Source of the DNA: Rufibacter tibetensis
GTDB lineage: Bacteria; Bacteroidota; Bacteroidia; Cytophagales; Hymenobacteraceae
Assembly (NCBI RefSeq): GCF_001310085.1
Contig: NZ_CP012643.1
Span: 248,001-312,000, forward strand
Direction: 5' to 3'
Length of the DNA stretch: 64,000 nt
Below, piece by piece: positions 57,477 through 64,000 of this stretch. The number at the start of each line of letters is the position of its first letter. Position 1 is the first letter of the stretch. Both the position numbers and the translations under genes were made by a program. The notes under the pieces are model-generated. The model was not told where the DNA came from. It was given only the letters and a program-made list of their open reading frames with translations, and did not search any database.

Positions 57477-58781
57477 TTACTTTACCAACTGCTGTTTCAG
57501 CCAATTGATTGACTCCTGGTTGGTTTCTTCAAAACGCCAGTGGCCTGTTATGGGAGTAATGGCTAACGTTTTAGGCGCCTTAACTGAGTTCACTGCCGCA
57601 TACACTGAAGTGGGGGGGCAGGTGTTGTCATTATATCCCCAGGAATAAAAGCCGGGCACCGTTACATGCTTTGCAAAGTTGACCACATCATAGTAGCTGA
57701 TTGTTCTGAGCTTGGCAGGGGTGTTGGTAGTAGCGGCATACCTTGGGCTAAGCATGTGGGGCCACCCTCCTGCTCTGCCGTGCAGGTAACCGGTAATATC
57801 ACTGAGGGCCGGGTAAAAAGAAGCAAGGGCTTTCACTCGTTTGTCTAGCGCAGCCGTGACTATCGCCAATGCCCCGCCCTGACTTCCTCCCGTTACCACC
57901 ATATTCTTCCCGTCAAATTCGGGCAGGCTGCACAAGTAGTCAATGGAGCGTACACAACCCAGGTAAACACTTTTGTAGTAATAGTTGTCCCGGTCATCTA
58001 GTTTATTGAACCAGTAATCGCCAAAGGCGTTGCTAATGTTTTTGTAGGTGTCACTATCCAGCATGGGCGTAATTCCGTGGATCTCTATGCTGAGGCTTAT
58101 AAAGCCTTGGTCAGCTAAAGAAGTGCTTGGGCTGGTAGCTTTCACCCCTGCACCAGGCGGCGAGAACAACACTGGGTATTTGCCGGGAGCTTTTGGTTTA
58201 CTGAGGTACCCGTAGAGGCGCTGGCCTTTCTTGTAGTTCTGCAGGTTAACCAGATACACATCTACCGTAGTGGTGGAATGCTCCGGCAGGTACGTCAGCT
58301 TTGCATCCATGGGCACTTTGGCGGCCTCTGCTTTGGCGGCTTCCCAGAAAGCCATAAAGTCACCCGGCAACACTACGGTAGGCGCTATCTTCTCCGGCGA
58401 AAAACCAACCTTCACCTGGCTGCTGTAGGTTTTCCCCTGGTACTCTGTTTTCACCACCAACTGCCGGAAGCCCGGCTCTTTGCTGGTACCCATGTTTATG
58501 TTTCCCTGTCCCTTTTTCAGCGTCAGTGTACCTTTTTTCTCAGCTTGCAGCATCTCGGGGCCAAACTCATAGGTGATGGTGGCGTCTTTCAGGGGAACAT
58601 CATTCTTCAGAACCGTCACATCCACCGTTGCGGTTTTGTTTACTGGGTACGTCCAATCTTCAGCGCTGGGAGTCAGCACAAAGTTGATCAGCTTTAAAGG
58701 AGCGGGCGAGTTCTGCGCTCCAGCTTGTCGTAATAGAAATAGGCAACAGAACAGGGTTAGATAGAAGATAAAATTTCTCAT
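57477..58781 (-). CDS. CE7/AXE1-type acetyl esterase with N-terminal domain
   Basis: A 434-residue exported esterase with a signal peptide (LLRQAGAQ). An N-terminal beta-sandwich of about 130 residues (PLKDATITYEFGPEMLQ) precedes the alpha/beta hydrolase. The catalytic triad is visible as Ser in GGSQGGALA, Asp in WGYNDNTCPP and His in TGHWRFEE, the pattern of cephalosporin deacetylase/acetylxylan esterases. It likely removes acetyl groups from pectic oligosaccharides. It sits between the CE12 gene and GH105 in one operon. Confidence 0.88.
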   Translation of the reverse strand: MRNFIFYLTLFCCLFLLRQAGAQNSPAPLKLINFVLTPSAEDWTYPVNKTATVDVTVLKNDVPLKDATITYEFGPEMLQAEKKGTLTLKKGQGNINMGTSKEPGFRQLVVKTEYQGKTYSSQVKVGFSPEKIAPTVVLPGDFMAFWEAAKAEAAKVPMDAKLTYLPEHSTTTVDVYLVNLQNYKKGQRLYGYLSKPKAPGKYPVLFSPPGAGVKATSPSTSLADQGFISLSIEIHGITPMLDSDTYKNISNAFGDYWFNKLDDRDNYYYKSVYLGCVRSIDYLCSLPEFDGKNMVVTGGSQGGALAIVTAALDKRVKALASFYPALSDITGYLHGRAGGWPHMLSPRYAATTNTPAKLRTISYYDVVNFAKHVTVPGFYSWGYNDNTCPPTSVYAAVNSVKAPKTLAITPITGHWRFEETNQESINWLKQQLVK

Positions 58782-58875
58782 TTTTAGTACTGGTAATCAC
58801 GAAGGATTTTATTCTGATTATAATTTGCAGAAAGGTAATGGGCCAATCATTAGGGTGAATTACCTAATTCATCTT

Positions 58876-59613
58876 TTATTTCAAAAACTTCCTTAATGGT
58901 ATCTTTTGCTTTTTGGCCTCTTCTGCAAACAACTGGGCAACTTGCAATGCGCCTTGGTGGTTGAGGTGCGTTGAATCCTGCACCCCTTTAGAGCTTCTCC
59001 GGCATTCACCGGGGGCGCAGAAAACAAAGAGCGATTTTGACTTCTCTGGACCTAACTCAGCTACCACTTTCCGCGAGGCTGCCTCTAGATCCACAAAATG
59101 CACGTTGTTTTCCATGGCCACTTCGCGGGCAGCCTTTGTGTAGTCGCCGTGGGTGTCTACCAGGTTGACCTGGCCATCAAAATGGCGGCGCACAATAGGA
59201 GAACAGACCACCGGGATTCCCTTCTTTGCTCGTGTTTCGTCAATAAACTTCTTCAGGAATTCTTTGTAAGAGGTAGAAGGATCAGTGTACAGCTTAGGCT
59301 CAGGCTTCTCGTCATTGTGCCCGAATTGCATGATGACATAATCACCTGGTTGAATGCTGTCCAGCACCGCTGCCCATCTTTTCTCAGCCACAAAGCTTCT
59401 GGAACTGCGGCCACTGGCAGCATGGTTGCGCACCGTGGCTTTCTCGTTTACCAGTTGTTTTAATCCTTCTCCCCAACCAGATTCCGGGTCCCGCTCTGGT
59501 TTCTTCCAGGCCATGGTAGAATCGCCAATCAACCAAATAGAGGATCTCTCCTTCTTTGTAAAAGCAAACAGGAGAAATAGAAGAAGTGATATTGCTAAAG
59601 TGCTTCCCTTCAT
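58876..59613 (-). CDS. CE12-type rhamnogalacturonan acetylesterase
   Basis: From ATG 59613 (MKGSTLAISLLLFLLFAFTK) it has 245 residues with a signal peptide or membrane anchor; the open frame to 59721 overlaps GH115 and is unlikely. Blocks are WLIGDSTMAW (Ser), MQFGHNDEK (oxyanion Asn) and DSTHLNHQGALQVA (Asp/His). It is the fourth CE12-like gene and shares with the one at 36284 the block QFGHNDEKE and HGDYTKAA-type sequence. It lies 52 bases behind GH115. Confidence 0.88.
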   Translation of the reverse strand: MKGSTLAISLLLFLLFAFTKKERSSIWLIGDSTMAWKKPERDPESGWGEGLKQLVNEKATVRNHAASGRSSRSFVAEKRWAAVLDSIQPGDYVIMQFGHNDEKPEPKLYTDPSTSYKEFLKKFIDETRAKKGIPVVCSPIVRRHFDGQVNLVDTHGDYTKAAREVAMENNVHFVDLEAASRKVVAELGPEKSKSLFVFCAPGECRRSSKGVQDSTHLNHQGALQVAQLFAEEAKKQKIPLRKFLK

Positions 59614-59665
59614 AAAAGTTTGACTGTGTTTTACGCCTTGGTTGAATGCATCCAAAATTAACGCA

Positions 59666-62626
59666 CTACTTTTTTGTCTCAGGAAGAACAGAGTAAGCCG
59701 GTTTGAGTCCACCCAGGTCAATGGTTATGTAGTCCAGCACCACGCCGGGGTCAATCAGGTAAATCTTCAGGGTATGCTTTCCTTTGCTTAGAGCAGGAAA
59801 CTTCACCTGGCTATGCGCCCGGTTCTCCAGCACTCCCACTTTCCACTTTTCGCTCCTACCCACGGTTTTGAAATCCACTACCTGCACGGGGCCGTCATCC
59901 ACCGATACCCCGTAGCGCATGCCGTACCCCGAGGTGACCGGGTGGGTGGGCAGCGTGAAGACATTGACCGTGGGGGCTCCCGACGTAAGGGAGTAAAAAT
60001 CATATTCCACCACCGACGTCTGCGCCTTTACAGCCTCAGGTTTTGCCTCCACGGAGGCAGGAAGAAGGGGCAGCGCCATCAACGATTTGCCGGTATGACC
60101 CAGGCCCTCCACCAGCTCCCATTTCTTTCCTCCTTTTTCTGTGGTGCGGGTAAAGTTCTCGGCATGGATGGAAACATACCCGTTGTACTCCATAAAGCCC
60201 TGGTAGGCAGCCAAAGCCGGCTCATTTGTGTTGACCGCTTTCACCGCCACCCTGAACTTCTGGCCCTCGCCCTTGAAGGTAATGCACCCGGTTGACTCCG
60301 CTTTTTTGGGTACTTTGCCCCAGTCAATGCTGACCAGGAGCCGTTGCTGGTTTTTCCCCCCGCCGGAAGTCAAACTGCCCTTATTTTCTGGCAGCTTTAT
60401 CCACTTGCCGGAGGGTTCAGCTTTCCAGGAAACCGGCTGGTCTCCTTTTAGGAACACATCCACAAAGTAGCTCTGGCTACCCCAGGGCTGAAAAACGGGC
60501 AGCTGAAGCCCAGCCCCAGAGTTCAGGGAGGAATCTGCGGTTACAAACCCCTCGGGCGCCACACCCCATCTTATAGTGCTGTTGATAGAGATCTGCGGTA
60601 ACACTGGTTCCTGGTACACCGGCAGGTTGCGCGGCTTCATGGACATCATGCCCTTCCACTTGCCGCTGGCCAGCTGGGTATTGTAGTAGTTTGTCTCCGC
60701 CTCAATGCTGTCATAGGCTTGCCTGGACAATTGTGCGTAATCACGGGCGCTGGCCCGGTTCTGCTGGGCGTACAGGAAGCTCTTGTCGCGGTACAGGAAT
60801 TTCTTGTTCATGAGCGAGGCGCCCACCACCGGGTAATACACCAGCTGGTAAAAGGCGTCGGCATCCCTGGCCCCTATCTGGCGGCGCAGCTCTTTCACCT
60901 GTTTCTCCAGCGCCTCGTAGCGGTCAATCCTTTTCTGCGCCTCATCCCCGTGGTAGAAGTGGTTGTAGGCGGTGTAGGCCGTCTTGGTGGTAGGCTCGGT
61001 GCGGCTCCAGCCCATGAACTCCGGCTTCCGCTCAAAGGCCAGGTGGTAGTACTCCCACAGTACCGCGCTGATCTGGTTTGCTTTCCTTTGCCCGAACGTC
61101 TCCGCGGCCCAGTCCCGCAGATGCCCTTTCACTGAGCTGCCCTCCTGGAAGGCATCGGCGTTGTAGGCCATGTCCATGAACAGGTCAATGTTGTACTCCA
61201 GCGGCTTGATGTCGCCCACGTTCAGCACCCAGAGCTTGTCCGATTTCAGGTTATAAGCCTTCATCATCTCTTCCCTGATCAGGGCAGGGTGCGTGGAGCT
61301 GAGCCACAGGTAATCGTGGGGGCGTCCCCAGTAGGAGGCATGGTAGTACACTCCCGAGCCACCGGGACGCATCTGCTCCTGGGGGCTGCTCAGCCGGTGG
61401 ATGTAGCCGTAGTTGTCGTCGGGCCACACCAGGGTGATGTCTCCGGGCAGCTTCAGGCCGTGGTCGTAAATGTCCAGCACCTCTTTGTAGGCAGTGAAGA
61501 CCTGCGGAACGGCGGTCACGTCTTTGTTCACGTGCTTTTTCAGCATCTCACGCTGGTCCTCGATGATTTTTTCCAACATGGCGGCGGCCTCTGCCGTGTT
61601 CTTCGCGCCCTTCATGCCGCTGTCGTGCACGCCTCGCATGCCCAGGGTGTACATGGCCTCTATGTTTTTGGCCTCTTTTACCCGTTTCTCCCAATAATCA
61701 GAGACGGTCTTTTTGTTGCTGAAGTAGTCGAAGGAGCCCATGGTTTTCTCGTCGTACTCGTCCACGTTGTTGCGCAGCATGGGCTCGGCGTGCGAGGTGC
61801 CCACCAGGATGGCGTAGGCAACGGCCACTTGGGGGTTGCCGGGGTAGTGGAAAAAGGCCTTGGTGCTGGGGTGCATGGCCGGCCAGATGAGGTTCGCCTT
61901 CAGGCGCAGCAGCAGCTCGAAGATGCGGGCGTAGGTCTTAGGGCCGATGTCCTTGATGTCAGTATCCATGTTCCGGGCCGCCCAGGGCTGGAGCCCCCAG
62001 TCCTCGTCGTTCAGGAAAATACCCCTGAATTTCACCGAAGGCGGTCCCTGCACCAGTGTGCCCGCTGACACGAAGAGTTCTTTTTGCGGCGTTGGAGCCA
62101 CGTCTGCCCACCAGTACCAGGGCGAGACGCCCATCCGCTTTGATACCTCGAAAACCCCGAACGCGGTTCCCCGGGGATCGCTGCCGGCGATCACCAAGGC
62201 TTGGCTTACGTTCCCGAAGGGTTTCTCCACCACGGCAATGGTGTAGCTTTCCCACTTGCCGTTGATGCCGGCGTTGTTCAGTTTCCCGCTCGCCGCCAGC
62301 TGGTCAACCAGCGCGGACTGCCCGATGGTGCCGATGAGGACCGGCATCCCGGAGAGCTGTTTTTGGTCCCCTTCCCTGATTTCGGGCCTGAAACCCGTTA
62401 CCCTTTCCACATCGTCCCTGAAGGCCTCGGCCGCGATCCGCACTACCTCCGCATCTTTTTCGTCAACGAAAACCGGGGCCGCCTTGCCCGCCTGCACCAA
62501 AGGGTAAGCCCCGGGTGAACTTTGGTTAGAAATGCTGATGGAGGTACCCTGGCTGTTTTGCGCCTGTAGTTGAAAACCCGTTAAAATGGTGAGAAGAATA
62601 GAAACAAAAGCAATGTGTCTTATCAT
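59666..62626 (-). CDS. GH115 alpha-glucuronidase-family hydrolase
   Basis: This 986-residue enzyme has a signal peptide (GFQLQAQ) and the GH115 layout. An N-terminal alpha-glucuronidase-like domain is followed by the catalytic barrel with GIFLNDEDWGLQPWAARNM (about 200-220), WPAMHPSTKAFFHYPGNP and VWPDDNYGYIHRLSSPQEQ, then a long helical region and a C-terminal beta domain. Known members remove (4-O-methyl)glucuronic acid from xylan or other glycans. Here it may take glucuronic acid from RG-I or arabinogalactan side chains. The gene is visibly more GC-rich than its neighbours. It leads the operon GH115-CE12-CE7-GH105 from module 6. Confidence 0.92.
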   Translation of the reverse strand: MIRHIAFVSILLTILTGFQLQAQNSQGTSISISNQSSPGAYPLVQAGKAAPVFVDEKDAEVVRIAAEAFRDDVERVTGFRPEIREGDQKQLSGMPVLIGTIGQSALVDQLAASGKLNNAGINGKWESYTIAVVEKPFGNVSQALVIAGSDPRGTAFGVFEVSKRMGVSPWYWWADVAPTPQKELFVSAGTLVQGPPSVKFRGIFLNDEDWGLQPWAARNMDTDIKDIGPKTYARIFELLLRLKANLIWPAMHPSTKAFFHYPGNPQVAVAYAILVGTSHAEPMLRNNVDEYDEKTMGSFDYFSNKKTVSDYWEKRVKEAKNIEAMYTLGMRGVHDSGMKGAKNTAEAAAMLEKIIEDQREMLKKHVNKDVTAVPQVFTAYKEVLDIYDHGLKLPGDITLVWPDDNYGYIHRLSSPQEQMRPGGSGVYYHASYWGRPHDYLWLSSTHPALIREEMMKAYNLKSDKLWVLNVGDIKPLEYNIDLFMDMAYNADAFQEGSSVKGHLRDWAAETFGQRKANQISAVLWEYYHLAFERKPEFMGWSRTEPTTKTAYTAYNHFYHGDEAQKRIDRYEALEKQVKELRRQIGARDADAFYQLVYYPVVGASLMNKKFLYRDKSFLYAQQNRASARDYAQLSRQAYDSIEAETNYYNTQLASGKWKGMMSMKPRNLPVYQEPVLPQISINSTIRWGVAPEGFVTADSSLNSGAGLQLPVFQPWGSQSYFVDVFLKGDQPVSWKAEPSGKWIKLPENKGSLTSGGGKNQQRLLVSIDWGKVPKKAESTGCITFKGEGQKFRVAVKAVNTNEPALAAYQGFMEYNGYVSIHAENFTRTTEKGGKKWELVEGLGHTGKSLMALPLLPASVEAKPEAVKAQTSVVEYDFYSLTSGAPTVNVFTLPTHPVTSGYGMRYGVSVDDGPVQVVDFKTVGRSEKWKVGVLENRAHSQVKFPALSKGKHTLKIYLIDPGVVLDYITIDLGGLKPAYSVLPETKK

Positions 62627-62699
62627 ACAGGTAGCTGAGGTAGAAAGCGCATTCCGGAGGCGTCAGAGCTCTTCACAAGAGTACTTACCGGCAGTGAAA

Positions 62700-62745
62700 T
62701 GCAATAACACAAAGCAGTTTCATTATCCTATCCTGCACTTACCTG
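62700..62745 (-). promoter_or_regulatory. Rha/pectin promoter module 6, upstream of GH115
   Basis: On the minus strand reads CAGGTAA, GTG, CAGGATA, G, 21 bases, TATTGCA. The half-sites fit, but the spacing to TA is 21, not 19, and the -7 box is poor. Another weak box (TACTCTTG) lies further downstream. Confidence 0.55.
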
Positions 62746-62779
62746 TCCTTAAACGCCCATAGTTTAACCCACCCTTTTA

Positions 62780-62824
62780 CAGGATAGCACAGGATAGAAA
62801 GTCTACCATATGTGGCTACTTTTA
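62780..62824 (+). promoter_or_regulatory. Rha/pectin promoter module 7, upstream of the GH43-like gene
   Basis: Reads CAGGATA, GCA, CAGGATA, G, 19 bases, TACTTTTA: all elements are perfect. The -7 box starts at 62817, downstream of the first possible GTG start (62812), so the true start codon must be further right. Confidence 0.8.
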
Positions 62825-62835
62825 AAAATGTAAGG

Positions 62836-63936
62836 TTGAATAAAGACACCTCCAAAAACCCTCAGACATTGACACCAGAAAAATCTAAAAGCTCCAACCC
62901 ATTCTTAAGAATTGCTACCACCGGTACTCTGGGCAGCTGCCTGTTCTTATTTCTGTTGTCCTTGAACGCTTGTGTGCAAAAAAGCGTACTCCGCCAACCG
63001 GTAGCCAAACCCTTGTACGCCGACCCTGTTTTTGATGGAGCCGCTGACCCGGTGGTGATCTACCATAAAAAAGAGAAGAAATGGTTGATGTTTTACACCA
63101 ACCGTAGGGCCACCGATGAGAAAGCCGAAGGCCTTACTTGGGTTCACGGCACCCGCATTGGTATTGCTGAATCTAAAGACGGCGGTGCTACCTGGGACTA
63201 CCGTGACACGGCTAGTATCAACTACAGACCAGATGCTGGTTACACGCACTGGGCCCCAGAAGTGATAGAACATGAGGGCGTGTACCACATGTACCTTACC
63301 TATGTACCCGGCACCTTTACCGACTGGAACCACCCGCGCCACATCGTACACTTAACCAGCAAAAATTTGTTCAACTGGGATTACCAGTCTACCCTACCTT
63401 TGGTCACAAACAAGGTTATAGATGCCAACGTGTACCGCCTGCCAGATGGTACCTGGCGCCTTTGGTACAACAATGAGCGGGATGGCAAATCCATTTACTA
63501 CGCCGATAGTAAAGATCTGTATCACTGGCAGGACAAAGGCAAAGCGGTTCAGGCCCGGGGCGAAGGACCTAAGGTGTTCCGGTGGAAAGACCAATATTGG
63601 ATGATCATAGACGCCTGGAAAGGCCTCCAGGTATTCTCTTCTAATGATTTACTTACCTGGAAACTTCAGGAAGAACGGCTGCTGGAAGAACCCGGCAAAG
63701 GAACCGATGACCAGGCCATTGGCGGCCACCCCGATGTGGTAGTGAACGGTGACAAAGCGTACCTCTTTTACTTTACGCACCCGGGTAGAGCCAAAGCCAA
63801 TCCGGCGCCAGCTACTTCTGTGGCGGCGAAAAGAAGCGTGATTCAGCTGGTTGAACTTGAGTACCAGAACGGCAAACTCACCTGTGACCGGGACAAGCCA
63901 ACTTACATTAACCTGAAGCCCGGCAAAAAACCATAA
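62836..63936 (+). CDS. GH43-like propeller lipoprotein
   Basis: A family-43/117-like five-bladed propeller. The lipobox SLNAC shows envelope anchoring. Propeller blocks: YADPVFDGAADPVVIY (likely catalytic base Asp), HWAPEVIEHEGVYHMYLTYV, VIDANVYRLPDGTWRLWYN and RGEGPKVFRWKDQYW (likely acid Glu). The start is uncertain: the frame opens at GTG 62812, but the -7 box of module 7 lies at 62817-62824. TTG 62836 or TTG 62869 are therefore the better choices; I list 62836. It is not closely similar to the GH43-like gene at 33730. Substrate unknown; an RG-I side chain is likely. Confidence 0.75.
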   Translation: MNKDTSKNPQTLTPEKSKSSNPFLRIATTGTLGSCLFLFLLSLNACVQKSVLRQPVAKPLYADPVFDGAADPVVIYHKKEKKWLMFYTNRRATDEKAEGLTWVHGTRIGIAESKDGGATWDYRDTASINYRPDAGYTHWAPEVIEHEGVYHMYLTYVPGTFTDWNHPRHIVHLTSKNLFNWDYQSTLPLVTNKVIDANVYRLPDGTWRLWYNNERDGKSIYYADSKDLYHWQDKGKAVQARGEGPKVFRWKDQYWMIIDAWKGLQVFSSNDLLTWKLQEERLLEEPGKGTDDQAIGGHPDVVVNGDKAYLFYFTHPGRAKANPAPATSVAAKRSVIQLVELEYQNGKLTCDRDKPTYINLKPGKKP

Positions 63937-63984
63937 ACATACTTCATCTGCTCCTTAGCACACTCCCTCTACCCTATTCCTATA

Positions 63985-64000
63985 ATGAAGAACACACCCG
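63985..64000 (+). CDS. Possible start of the next gene (cut by the window end)
   Basis: An ATG at 63985 opens MKNTP before the window ends, 48 bases behind the GH43-like stop and without a terminator between. It may be the next gene of that operon. Only five codons are visible, so nothing more can be said. Confidence 0.3.

Noticed and set aside
61289..62068. A 259-codon open frame on the plus strand inside GH115
   Set aside because: It lies opposite a well-supported gene in GC-rich sequence, has low-complexity Val/Gly/His composition and no domain; it is a shadow.
1..64000. CRISPR array, tRNA or rRNA genes, insertion sequences, prophage
   Set aside because: I saw no regularly spaced repeats, no cloverleaf or rRNA-like sequence, no transposase or integrase and no phage genes.

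Overview
The window is chromosomal DNA from a Bacteroidota bacterium, most likely of the Hymenobacteraceae (Rufibacter/Pontibacter type). SusC/SusD proteins, a C-terminal type IX secretion sorting domain, TAnnTTTG promoter boxes and the many lipoprotein signals point to the phylum. The family-level guess is an impression from protein flavour, not a computed result.

Left part (1-24 kb) is mostly housekeeping. It holds a cut lipoprotein gene, a five-PAS histidine kinase, two stand-alone receiver proteins, a TM2-type membrane protein, a periplasmic trehalase, a TrkH/TrkA potassium uptake pair, a small helical protein, an AT-rich non-coding stretch of about 1.4 kb, and a secreted subtilase. Then come aconitase, a TlpA-like lipoprotein, a polyprenyl diphosphate synthase, an alpha/beta hydrolase overlapping folK, and fabD followed by a membrane-bound nucleotide-sugar dehydratase.

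Middle part (24.4-33.4 kb, minus strand) is one catabolic operon: rhaT, a fused rhamnulose-1-phosphate aldolase/lactaldehyde dehydrogenase, rhamnose isomerase, rhamnulokinase, then lutA-lutB-lutC. It takes L-rhamnose in and can carry the lactaldehyde half through lactate to pyruvate.

Right part (33.7-64 kb) is a polysaccharide utilization locus for pectin, best fitting rhamnogalacturonan I. It contains PL11 and PL22 lyases, two GH28, three GH105/GH88 unsaturated-uronyl hydrolases, four CE12-type acetylesterases, a CE7-type esterase, GH115, two GH43-like propellers, a SusC/SusD pair, a DUF4861 protein and a PKD protein with a CBM9-like front half. No regulator and no recognisable alpha-L-rhamnosidase is seen before the window ends.

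The main discovery is a 45-bp promoter module in front of all eight transcription units of the pectin locus and the rha-lut operon. It consists of CAGGATA, three bases, CAGGATA, one base, 19 bases, then a TAnnTT box. It always points the same way relative to the gene. The spacing from repeat to TA is exactly 19 in seven of eight cases and 21 in the eighth. The downstream repeat lies where the normal -33 element should be, so this looks like an activator-dependent promoter class that ties rhamnose breakdown to pectin breakdown.
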